In this document: positions 1 to 5,911 of the stretch, in pieces
Layout of the letters: every line of letters starts with the position of its first letter
How positions within the stretch are numbered: position 1 is the first letter of the stretch
From: Burkholderiales bacterium
GTDB taxonomy: Bacteria > Pseudomonadota > Gammaproteobacteria > Burkholderiales > SG8-41
Assembly: GCA_019746155.1 (NCBI GenBank)
Contig: JAIESJ010000022.1
Coordinates: 1-12,209, forward strand
Reading direction: 5' to 3'
DNA: 12,209 nt
Made by a program: the position numbers and the translations under genes
Notes under the pieces: model-generated
Told to the model about the DNA's origin: nothing
Database searches by the model: none
The model's input: only the letters and a program-made list of their open reading frames with translations

Positions 1-1264
1 CCATGCCGATGAACCACTGGCTGGTGGCGCGGAAAATGACCGGCGTCTTGTGGCGCCAGCAGTGCGGATAGCTGTGCTGAAGTTTCCCGAGATGCAGCAA
101 CCGGTCGTTGCCTCTCAGCGTTTCGATCACGGCGTCGTTTGCCTTCCATACCGTGAGCCCGCCGAAAAGCGGCGTTCTGGCGTAGAACCTGCCGTCGTCG
201 CCGACCGGGTTCTCCACCGGCAGCTTGTATTGGGCACCGATCACATAGTCCTCGAGACCATGCGCCGGCGCGGTATGCACCAGCCCGGTGCCGGCATCGA
301 GCGTGACGTGCTCGCCCAGGATGACCGGTACCTGCTTGTCGTAGAACGGATGGCGCAGTTTCAGATGTTCGAGCGCCGCGCCCTTGACCTTTGCAATGAC
401 GCCCTGCGACTCCAATCCATAGCGCCTGAGGCAGGCCTCGGCAAGTTCCTCCGCCAAAATCAGCACGCCCCGGGCGGTAATCACCAGCGCATAGTCAAAT
501 TCCGGATGAACGCTGACCGCCTCGTTTGCCGGCAGCGTCCACGGCGTCGTGGTCCAGATCACCGCGCAAGCCGGGCCGTTGAATTGTCCGATGCCGGCGG
601 CTTTTTCAAGTTGCGCCGTATCTTCGACCGGAAACACGACGTCGATCGCAGGTGAAATGCGGTCTTCATATTCGACTTCCGCTTCGGCCAGCGCCGAGCC
701 GCAATCGACGCACCAGTGCACGGGCTTGCTGCCCTGGTAGAGGTAGCCGCGTTCGTGGATTTTCCCCAGGGCACGGATGATGTCGGCCTCGGTCCTGAAA
801 TCCATGGTCAGATACGGCCGTTCCCAGTCGCCGAATACGCCCAGGCGGATGAAATCCTTTTTCTGGCGCTCGACCTGTTCCGCGGCGAACGCGCGGCACA
901 GCTCCCGCACCTTGTCGGCGGGAATGTTCTTGCCGTGCAGTTTCTCGATCTGGTGCTCGATCGGCAGGCCATGGCAGTCCCAGCCCGGCACGTACGGCGC
1001 GTCGAACCCGGACAGGGTCTTGCTCTTGACGATCATGTCCTTGAGGATCTTGTTGACGGCGTGGCCGATATGGATATCGCCGTTGGCGTAGGGCGGGCCG
1101 TCGTGCAGGATGAATTTCGGGCGCCCGCGGCTGGCCTCGCGGATACGCTCGTAGAACCTGCGCTCCTGCCAGTTCTTCAGCATTTGCGGCTCGCGCCTGG
1201 CGAGATCGCCGCGCATCGGAAACGGCGTGTCGGGGAGGTTAAGCGTTTTTTTGTAATCAGTCAT
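1..1264 (-). CDS. ileS: Isoleucyl-tRNA synthetase, N-terminal part (cut by window edge)
   Basis: Class I aminoacyl-tRNA synthetase that charges tRNA-Ile with isoleucine in the cytoplasm. Translating the minus strand from the ATG at 1262-1264 gives 421 codons open to the left edge. Seen: MTDYKKTLNLPDTPFPMRGD at the start, the PPYANG plus HIGH ATP-binding signature (HIGH at residues 65-68), GWDCHGLPIE at about residues 100-109, the WTTTPWTLPAN motif of the CP1 editing domain, and FRATSQWFIGM at the cut end. The KMSKS loop, anticodon-binding domain and C-terminal zinc region (family total about 930 residues) lie outside the window. The Shine-Dalgarno is weak (AAGG about 12 bases upstream). It lies 112 bases downstream of ribF in the same direction and is probably co-transcribed with it, as in the common ribF-ileS-lspA order. 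Confidence 0.97.
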   Translation of the reverse strand, partial: MTDYKKTLNLPDTPFPMRGDLARREPQMLKNWQERRFYERIREASRGRPKFILHDGPPYANGDIHIGHAVNKILKDMIVKSKTLSGFDAPYVPGWDCHGLPIEHQIEKLHGKNIPADKVRELCRAFAAEQVERQKKDFIRLGVFGDWERPYLTMDFRTEADIIRALGKIHERGYLYQGSKPVHWCVDCGSALAEAEVEYEDRISPAIDVVFPVEDTAQLEKAAGIGQFNGPACAVIWTTTPWTLPANEAVSVHPEFDYALVITARGVLILAEELAEACLRRYGLESQGVIAKVKGAALEHLKLRHPFYDKQVPVILGEHVTLDAGTGLVHTAPAHGLEDYVIGAQYKLPVENPVGDDGRFYARTPLFGGLTVWKANDAVIETLRGNDRLLHLGKLQHSYPHCWRHKTPVIFRATSQWFIGM

Positions 1265-1281
1265 GAGCAATAAGCCTTCGA

Positions 1282-1370
1282 AACCGCGGATGAACGCAGA
1301 TAGACGCCGCTAACATCAAAAGCAAATAGCCACGGAGATCACAGGTTCTCATCCGCGTTCATCGGCGTTC
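1282..1370. repeat. Intergenic inverted repeat with 20-base arms between ribF and ileS
   Basis: The left arm (1282-1301, AACCGCGGATGAACGCAGAT) and the right arm (1351-1370, ATCCGCGTTCATCGGCGTTC) are inverted relatives: the reverse complement of the right arm is GAACGCCGATGAACGCGGAT, matching the left arm at 16 of 20 positions. Between them lies CCACGGAGATCACAGG (1330-1345). From memory, GATGAACGC and CACGGAG-type sequences recur between genes in many proteobacteria; that is recalled, not tested here. No coding capacity is seen. It sits in the ribF-ileS transcript just upstream of ileS and directly next to a second repeat. Confidence 0.6.
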
Positions 1371-1373
1371 AAA

Positions 1374-1457
1374 CCCTCACCCCCGGCCTCTCTCCCAAAG
1401 GGAGAGAGGAGGCAATTGTTTCCCTTCCCCTTCCGGGGCAAGGGGCAGGGATGAGGG
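1374..1457. repeat. 84-bp GC-rich palindromic intergenic element, partly translated as the end of ribF
   Basis: The element opens with CCCTCA (1374-1379) and closes with TGAGGG (1452-1457), so its ends are inverted repeats. Inside are two hairpins: a perfect one, CCTCTCTCCC-AAA-GGGAGAGAGG (1387-1409), and an imperfect one, CCCTT-C-CCC paired with GGG-C-AAGGG, at about 1423-1445. This resembles the dispersed CCCTCACCCC/GGGAGAGGG type of repeat often seen between proteobacterial genes (recalled). The ribF reading frame runs into it and stops in the terminal CCCTCA, read as TGA on the minus strand. It could act as an mRNA processing or stability element between ribF and ileS; no T-tract marks a classical terminator. 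Confidence 0.7.
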
Positions 1458-2441
1458 ATGGGCGGTTCCATTGAGTTTTTCCTTGGCGCACCCCTCAAGG
1501 GGGTATTGAGAAGAATCTTGACGGCTGAAAAAAGCCTTTGCATTTTCAACATCGAGCGCGATCCGGCGCGTGAGCGTGGCGAGATCGGCGTACTTTTCCT
1601 CGTCGCGCAGCTTGTGCAGAAAATCGACGCGGACATGCTTGCCGTACAAGTCGCCGTCAAAATCGAACACATGCACTTCCAGCACCGGCTGCCCCCCCGG
1701 CTTCACCGTCGGGCGTATCCCCAGACTCGCCACTCCGCGCAATGGCCGTTCAGCGACGCCGGACAGTTCGACCACAAAAATTCCGGTCAGCGGCGGCCGG
1801 TTGTGCTTCATCTGCATGTTCGCCGTGGGAAATCCGAGTTTGCGTCCCAGCCCGTCGCCGCGCACCACGCGCCCGCTGATGCTGTAGGGCCGGCCGAGCA
1901 GCCGGCCGGCGTAAGCGAGATCGCCCGCCGCCAGCGCGTTGCGCACCGCCGTGCTCGAGACGCGTTCGCCGTCGAGCGTGACGCTGGCCATGGCTTCGAC
2001 TTCGTAGCCGAAACGGGATGCCGCCTGCTTCAGCATCACGAAATCGCCGGCGCGCCGTGCGCCGAAGCGGAAATCATCGCCCACCAGCAGCCAGCGCACG
2101 CCCAGCGCCTTCACCAGGGTACGTTCGATGAAATCCTGGGCGGCGATTTGCGCGAATTCGTAGTTGAAACGGCACACCACCATGCGCTCGACGCCCTGCG
2201 CCGCGATCAGTTCGAGCTTCTCGCGCAACGAAGTAAGCCGGGTCGGCGCCTGGTCGGGCGCAAAGAATTCGCGCGGATGCGGCTCGAACGTCATCACGCA
2301 CGCCGGAATACCATGGCGCGCGGCGGCCTCCCGTAGCCTCGCCAGCATGGCCTGGTGGCCGAGATGTACACCGTCGAAATTGCCGATAGTCAGCGCGATG
2401 GGCGTGTCCGCAGCGAGCGGGATGCTGCGTGTGATACGCAT
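1377..2441 (-). CDS. ribF: Bifunctional riboflavin kinase / FAD synthetase
   Basis: Cytoplasmic enzyme that phosphorylates riboflavin to FMN and adenylylates FMN to FAD. The N-terminal FAD synthetase domain shows IGNFDGVHLGHQAML (about residues 21-35), the nucleotidyltransferase signature. The C-terminal flavokinase domain shows GRPYSISGRVVRGDGLGRKL followed by GFPTAN, then GVASLGIRPT and LEVHVFDFDGDLYG. The family fold ends near the AFF at residues 303-305, as expected for a protein of about 305-315 residues. This one has 354: the last 26 residues (329-354) are encoded by the 84-bp repeat, and residues 306-328 by a low-conservation stretch containing an ACCCC/GGGGT hairpin. The start is ATG at 2439-2441; no strong Shine-Dalgarno is visible. 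A promoter candidate lies just upstream. ileS follows on the same strand. Confidence 0.97.
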   Translation of the reverse strand: MRITRSIPLAADTPIALTIGNFDGVHLGHQAMLARLREAAARHGIPACVMTFEPHPREFFAPDQAPTRLTSLREKLELIAAQGVERMVVCRFNYEFAQIAAQDFIERTLVKALGVRWLLVGDDFRFGARRAGDFVMLKQAASRFGYEVEAMASVTLDGERVSSTAVRNALAAGDLAYAGRLLGRPYSISGRVVRGDGLGRKLGFPTANMQMKHNRPPLTGIFVVELSGVAERPLRGVASLGIRPTVKPGGQPVLEVHVFDFDGDLYGKHVRVDFLHKLRDEEKYADLATLTRRIALDVENAKAFFSRQDSSQYPLEGCAKEKLNGTAHPSSLPLAPEGEGKQLPPLSLWERGRG

Positions 2442-2464
2442 ACGAACCCAAGTTAAAAGCTTGA

Positions 2465-2494
2465 ATTGTAGCGTGTTTTACGACGTCCGGTCTA
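2465..2494 (-). promoter_or_regulatory. Candidate promoter for ribF
   Basis: On the minus strand, TACAAT (2465-2470) makes a good -10 and TAGACC (2489-2494) a partial -35 (4 of 6 to TTGACA), 18 bases apart. This would start a transcript about 20 bases upstream of the ribF ATG. The -35 abuts the end of the MITE-like element beginning at 2494, so the element's insertion may have shaped this promoter. Prediction by eye only. Confidence 0.4.
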
Positions 2495-2573
2495 GGAGCC
2501 TGTCGGACTTGGCCCCATTAACAAACGTCACTTGCATGGCGTTCTTTTCACCCCGTTCTTTAGCGCTTTTCAT
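2478..2573 (-). CDS. Possible 31-residue ORF inside the MITE-like element
   Basis: ATG at 2571-2573 opens a frame reading MKSAKERGEKNAMQVTFVNG and ending AKSDRLLDRTS before TAA at 2478-2480. It is lysine-rich at the start and lies almost wholly within the inverted-repeat element downstream of cobA. An AGGAG sits far upstream, 32 bases before the ATG, so there is no proper ribosome binding site. I do not recognise the peptide. It may be a chance frame or a relic of a transposase; it is listed because it fills most of a gene-free 204-base gap. Confidence 0.15.
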   Translation of the reverse strand: MKSAKERGEKNAMQVTFVNGAKSDRLLDRTS

Positions 2574-2610
2574 TTTAGGCGTTTGTCGAACCCAAGTCCG
2601 ACAAACTCCT
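2494..2610. mobile_element. MITE-like element, 117 bp with 19-bp terminal inverted repeats
   Basis: The left end, AGGAGCCTGTCGGACTTGG (2494-2512), matches the reverse complement of the right end, AGGAGTTTGTCGGACTTGG (2592-2610), at 17 of 19 positions. The 79 bases between are more AT-rich than the neighbouring genes. There is no transposase and no obvious target-site duplication. Terminal inverted repeats of this kind, on a short body without its own transposase, suggest a miniature inverted-repeat element mobilised in trans by an insertion sequence. It lies between the cobA stop and the ribF promoter. Its right arm is also half of a 34-bp palindrome that recurs at the cobA start. Confidence 0.5.
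2577..2610. repeat. 34-bp palindromic repeat, copy downstream of cobA
   Basis: The arms are AGGCGTTTGTCG (2577-2588) and CGACAAACTCCT (2599-2610), complementary at 11 of 12 positions, with a 10-base centre. It has the same length and architecture as the copy at 3573-3606, and its right 12 bases are identical to that copy. In cobA mRNA it forms a stem-loop 36 bases after the stop codon, where it could act as a 3' stabiliser or weak terminator, though no U-tract follows. Confidence 0.65.
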
Positions 2611-2645
2611 GGGCGAACGCGGTCAGCGACGGGAGGATTCCAGAC

Positions 2646-3593
2646 TCAGGATGCGGCAGCCAGCACCGTGGACGCGGCTGCAACAGAAGCAGTTTCCTGT
2701 GCTGCGGCAAAGACTTCACCGAGCATGATCAAAGCCGGGCCGCTGAGTGCAAGCTCGGCAACATGCGGCAGTCCGGACAAAGCGAGCGCAAAACGGCGCT
2801 CCTCAGGCAAGGACGCGTTTTCCACGACAACGACCGGCGTGGCAGCCGGCACGCCGGCCGCCAGCAGGGTCGCAGCGATCTCTGCCGCCTGACCCGCTCC
2901 CATGTAGATCACCGCGGTGTCGGCCCGGGCCACGCTCGCTGCCCAGTTGTTCGCGGCTTCGCCTGCGCCGACACGCGCCGTCACAAATGTCACGCTGCGC
3001 GCAATACCACGCCGGGTGAGGGAAACGCCCAGCCCGGCACTGGCCGCAAGTGCGGCGGTCACGCCCGGCACGACTTCATGTTCGATCCCGGCGGCACGAA
3101 GCGCGGCGATTTCTTCCTGCGCGCGGCCGAACAGCATCGGGTCGCCGCCTTTGAGGCGCACCACGGTGTTGAACTTGCGTGCGGCGTCCACCAGGCGCTT
3201 GTTGATGAAGCGTTGCGCCGCGGAATGCGCGCCGGAAAGCGGAGCAGGGCCCCAGCTTTGCTGGGATGCGACCTTGGAGGCGCGCGAGGAGCCCGCGGTC
3301 GAGCCTGATTCGCTTGCTCTATCTTCGGCACTGTATTTTTGCGCGTCAGTTGCCGGTCGTGCCACATGAGCAGCGGGCGTGCCGCAGCGTTTCCCCACTG
3401 CGATTTTTTCTGCATGCTGCGCAAGCAGTAACGTGGCGGGATGCACCAGGGCATCGTGAAACACGACGTCAGCGCGCCGGAGAATGTCCGCGGCGCGCAG
3501 CGTGATGAGGTCCGGCGCGCCGGGGCCCGCGCCCACCAGATACACCTTGCCGGGGATGCTTCGCGTTCCCCGAGGAGTTTGTCCGAATTTCAT
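2646..3593 (-). CDS. cobA: Uroporphyrinogen-III C-methyltransferase (SUMT), with an internal insert
   Basis: Methylates uroporphyrinogen III twice with S-adenosylmethionine to give precorrin-2, the entry to siroheme (needed by CysI next door) and possibly cobalamin. Seen: VYLVGAGPGAPDLITL (residues 17-32, SAM site), VVRLKGGDPMLFGRAQEE (144-161), VPGVTAA (175-181), YMGAG (230-234) and VVVVENAS (254-261). It lacks the Met8-like dehydrogenase/ferrochelatase half found in full CysG. At 315 residues it is longer than the usual 260-280, because about 50 Ala/Ser-rich residues (72-123) interrupt the domain between VGKRCG and AQRFIN. The chosen ATG has an AAGGAG Shine-Dalgarno 8 bases upstream; both lie inside a palindromic repeat. 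A GTG at residue 17 is a possible alternative start. It follows the DUF934 gene by 28 bases. Confidence 0.95.
   Translation of the reverse strand: MKFGQTPRGTRSIPGKVYLVGAGPGAPDLITLRAADILRRADVVFHDALVHPATLLLAQHAEKIAVGKRCGTPAAHVARPATDAQKYSAEDRASESGSTAGSSRASKVASQQSWGPAPLSGAHSAAQRFINKRLVDAARKFNTVVRLKGGDPMLFGRAQEEIAALRAAGIEHEVVPGVTAALAASAGLGVSLTRRGIARSVTFVTARVGAGEAANNWAASVARADTAVIYMGAGQAAEIAATLLAAGVPAATPVVVVENASLPEERRFALALSGLPHVAELALSGPALIMLGEVFAAAQETASVAAASTVLAAAS
3225..3380 (-). other. cobA: In-frame insert within cobA
   Basis: Residues about 72-123 of CobA have no counterpart in usual SUMT proteins, where VGKRxG is followed within some 20 residues by the helix leading to VVRLKGGDP. The segment is Ala, Ser, Gly and Gln rich and looks disordered. 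Its DNA contains a perfect hairpin, CCCAGC-TTT-GCTGGG (3251-3265). The frame stays open and the flanking motifs are intact, so the gene looks functional, with a surface loop added by insertion or repeat expansion. Boundaries are estimated from remembered family sequences. Confidence 0.6.
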
Positions 3594-3606
3594 TCGACAA
3601 ACTCCT
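3573..3606. promoter_or_regulatory. 34-bp palindromic repeat holding the cobA ribosome binding site and start codon
   Basis: On the minus strand the order is AAGGAG (3602-3607), TTTGTCGA, then ATG (3591-3593). The arm AGGAGTTTGTC (3596-3606) pairs perfectly with GACAAACTCCT (3573-3583) inside codons 4-7, with an adjacent GAA/TTC pairing offset by one bulged base. The resulting RNA hairpin buries the Shine-Dalgarno in the stem and puts the ATG at the loop. The repeat encodes the first seven residues (MKFGQTP). This may lower or condition cobA translation; that effect is inference. Confidence 0.6.
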
Positions 3607-3621
3607 TAACCCGGTAAATTC

Positions 3622-4155
3622 CTAGGACCATTCCATTCCGTCCGGTGAAGCCAGGAAGCGGCGCCGGAACAACGGCAACGGCTGATCGGCCGTTGCCTGG
3701 TAAGCCTCGCTGAAATCGCTGAACGCGCAGAGCGCCGCCTGCAGGTCCTGGTCTTCGCGCAAGGCAAATGCATCGAAGCCGCAGCGGGAGAGATAGAGCA
3801 ACTGGTCACGCAGCACGTCGCCGATGGCGCGCAATTCACCGCGCCAGCCGTAGCGTTCGCGCAACAGCCGGCCGAGCGAATAACCGCGGCCGTCGGTGAA
3901 CTGCGGGAAATGGACCGCGACGACGCCGAAGTTCTTCAGGTCTTCGGCGATCAGTGCCGGTTCGTCGTCGCCGCCCAGCCACACGCCCAGCCGTCCGGGC
4001 CGCGACAGCAGCGCATTGCGCTGATCCAGCCACACCGCCAGCGGCACGATGATGTCGCCGGATTCGGGAATCGGCGGCGCGCCGCCACCGGCCTGCGGCT
4101 TAAGCAGCTGCCAGTTGTCGGCTACGACTTTCCGTTGCTTTATGATTGAGGCCAT
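3622..4155 (-). CDS. DUF934 family protein linked to sulfite reductase
   Basis: A 177-residue protein of the DUF934 family, which regularly follows cysI-type nitrite/sulfite reductase genes in proteobacteria and is often described only as a putative oxidoreductase; its biochemical role is not established to my knowledge. Recognised by FTDGRGYSLGRLLRER (residues 86-101) and GELRAIGDVLRDQLLYLSRC through GFDAF to about residue 130. No signal peptide or membrane segment is seen. The start is taken at ATG 4153-4155, seven bases after an AAGGAG; an ATG six bases earlier is too close to that site, and the longer frame to 4203 has no support. It overlaps the 3' end of cysI by 56 bases in another frame, which implies translational coupling, and precedes cobA by 28 bases. 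Confidence 0.92.
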   Translation of the reverse strand: MASIIKQRKVVADNWQLLKPQAGGGAPPIPESGDIIVPLAVWLDQRNALLSRPGRLGVWLGGDDEPALIAEDLKNFGVVAVHFPQFTDGRGYSLGRLLRERYGWRGELRAIGDVLRDQLLYLSRCGFDAFALREDQDLQAALCAFSDFSEAYQATADQPLPLFRRRFLASPDGMEWS

Positions 4156-5800
4156 ACACATGCTCCTTGAAAGGTTCGATACCGATGCGCCGCACCACAT
4201 CAATGAAGCGTTCCTCGTCGCTGTCGCGCCGCGCCAGATAGGTCTCGATCAGCTTCTCGATCACGTCCGGCACCTCGGCCTGGGACACCGCCGGCCCCAG
4301 CACCTTGCCCAGCGAGGCATCGTTGCCCTGGGCGCCGCCGATGGAGATCTGGTAGTACTCCGCGCCCTGTTTGTCCACGCCGAGTATCCCGATGTGGCCG
4401 ACGTGATGGTGGCCGCACGAGTTCATGCAGCCGGAAATGTTGAGATCGAGTTCACCAATATCATGCAGGTAATCGAGATCGTCGAAGCGGCGCTGGATCG
4501 CCTCCGCCACCGGAATGGATTTGGCGTTGGCGAGCGAGCAGAAATCGCCGCCGGGGCAGGAGATGATGTTGGTCAACAGCCCGATATTGGGCGTCGCGAG
4601 CCCCAACGTCCGCGCTTCCTGCCACAGCGCGTGCAGGTCGGATTGCCGCACGTCGGCAAGAATCAGATTCTGCTCGTGGGATACCCGCAACTCGCCGAAG
4701 CTGTAGCGCTCGGCGAGGTCCGCCACCGCATCCATTTGGTCGGCCGTGGCGTCACCGGGCGGCACGCCGGTCTTCTTGAGCGACAGCGTGACGGCCGCGT
4801 AGCCCGGCATTTTGTGGGGATGCACGTTGCGCCGCGCCCAGTTGGCGAACCCTTTGTCGCGCCCCAGTTCCAGGGTGTACTCCGGTGCGATCGGCTCCAG
4901 CTTCTGGTAGCCCGGACGGGTAAAGCGGCGCTCGATGCGCCCGATTTCCTCGATGATCAGCGTGGCCGGACCATTCTTGAGGTGTGCCCACTCCTGCTCC
5001 ACTTTCCGCCGGAACACTTCGGGAGCGAGTTCCTTCACCAGGATCTTGATGCGCGCCTTGTACTTGTTATCGCGGCGGCCATACCGGTTGTAGACGCGCA
5101 GGATGGCATCGAGGTAGGTCAGCAGATGTTGCCACGGCAAAAACTCCCGCACCACGACACCGATGATGGGCGTGCGTCCGAGACCGCCGCCGACCAGCAC
5201 GCGAAATCCCACATTCCCGTCCGGGCCACGGCGCGCCTGCAGGCCGATGTCATGCACCTGAACCGCGGCGCGATCCTGCTCGCCGCCGGCGATGGCGATC
5301 TTGAACTTGCGCGGCAGATAGGCAAATTCGGGATGGAAGGCCGACCATTGGCGCACCACCTCGCACCACACCAGCGGATCGACGATCTCGTCCGGCGCGA
5401 TGCCGGCAAAATGATCGGTCGTAATATTGCGCACGCAGTTGCCGCTGGTCTGGATCGCGTGCATCTGCACCGTGGCAAGCTTGGCCAGGATATCGGGCAC
5501 GTCCTCCAGCTTCGGCCAGTTGAACTGAATGTTCTGGCGCGTGCTGAAGTGGCCGTAGCCCCGGTCCCAGGTGCGGGCAATGTAAGCGAGCGCTCGCAAC
5601 TGGCGGGAGGACAGCAGCCCATAGGGGATAGCCACCCGCAGCATGGGCGCAAAGCGCTGGATATAAAGACCATTCTGCAGCCTCAGGGGGCGGAATTCGT
5701 CTTCGGACAATTTCCCTGCCAGGAAACGACGGGTCTGGTCCCGATACTGGGCCACCCGTTCCTCTACCAGCCGCTGGTCGATTTCGTCATAGATATACAC
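4100..5800 (-). CDS. cysI: Siroheme/4Fe-4S nitrite/sulfite reductase, hemoprotein subunit
   Basis: Reduces sulfite to sulfide with six electrons in assimilatory sulfur metabolism; nitrite is a possible alternative substrate. Using the GTG at 5798-5800, the protein has 566 residues. Seen: LQNGLYIQRFAPMLRVAIPYG and HFSTRQNIQFNW near the N-terminus, TSGNCVRNITTD (about 118-129, siroheme contacts), and the cluster cysteines in CPGGDFC (C415, C421) and GCMNSC (C458, C462), the C-x5-C and C-x3-C spacing of the 4Fe-4S/siroheme site. The GTG is preferred over the in-frame ATG at 5860 because GGAG lies 8 bases before it, homologues begin near YxYDExDxxLVxERV, and a promoter candidate overlaps the upstream ATG. 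It is first in an operon with DUF934 and cobA. No flavoprotein partner (CysJ) is present in the window. Confidence 0.95.
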   Translation of the reverse strand: MYIYDEIDQRLVEERVAQYRDQTRRFLAGKLSEDEFRPLRLQNGLYIQRFAPMLRVAIPYGLLSSRQLRALAYIARTWDRGYGHFSTRQNIQFNWPKLEDVPDILAKLATVQMHAIQTSGNCVRNITTDHFAGIAPDEIVDPLVWCEVVRQWSAFHPEFAYLPRKFKIAIAGGEQDRAAVQVHDIGLQARRGPDGNVGFRVLVGGGLGRTPIIGVVVREFLPWQHLLTYLDAILRVYNRYGRRDNKYKARIKILVKELAPEVFRRKVEQEWAHLKNGPATLIIEEIGRIERRFTRPGYQKLEPIAPEYTLELGRDKGFANWARRNVHPHKMPGYAAVTLSLKKTGVPPGDATADQMDAVADLAERYSFGELRVSHEQNLILADVRQSDLHALWQEARTLGLATPNIGLLTNIISCPGGDFCSLANAKSIPVAEAIQRRFDDLDYLHDIGELDLNISGCMNSCGHHHVGHIGILGVDKQGAEYYQISIGGAQGNDASLGKVLGPAVSQAEVPDVIEKLIETYLARRDSDEERFIDVVRRIGIEPFKEHVYGLNHKATESRSRQLAAA

Positions 5801-5911
5801 CTTGGCCGCTCCGGAAATATTGCTTGTATCGCATGGTAGCAGCGTCAGTTTATATCTCAAAAGAATATTATGTTAGACTGTAATAACAAATAATTCTTTG
5901 TTTGCAACTAT
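5801..5911. promoter_or_regulatory. Divergent cysI-cysB control region with candidate promoter and operator
   Basis: AT-rich gap between divergent cysI and cysB. For cysI on the minus strand, TAATAT (5865-5870) is a strong -10 with a poor -35, TTATTT (5888-5893), 17 bases apart; a weak -35 is typical of activator-dependent cys promoters. An imperfect inverted repeat, CAAAAGAATATTATG (5858-5872) with CAAATAATTCTTTG (5887-5900), overlaps both elements and is a candidate CysB site. The cysI leader would be about 57 bases with GGAG at 5809-5812. No clear promoter or Shine-Dalgarno for cysB could be fixed. Confidence 0.5.

Noticed and set aside
1374..1457. CRISPR array or Rho-independent terminator in the ribF-ileS gap
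   Set aside because: There are no regularly spaced direct repeats with spacers, and the hairpins are not followed by a T-tract; it is better explained as a dispersed palindromic repeat.
1458..2336. 292-codon open frame on the plus strand
   Set aside because: Antisense shadow of ribF, rich in Arg/His/Ala with no recognisable domain.
4156..4203. DUF934 start at 4203
   Set aside because: The added residues are non-conserved and lack a ribosome binding site; AAGGAG correctly spaced before 4155 decides the start.
4049..5839. 596-codon open frame on the plus strand
   Set aside because: Exact antisense shadow of cysI, whose frame has full family motifs; the shadow has none.
5801..5860. cysI start at the in-frame ATG at 5860, adding 20 residues
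   Set aside because: The extra residues are unlike the family, the ATG lies next to the -10 candidate, and a GGAG-spaced GTG at 5800 matches where homologues begin.
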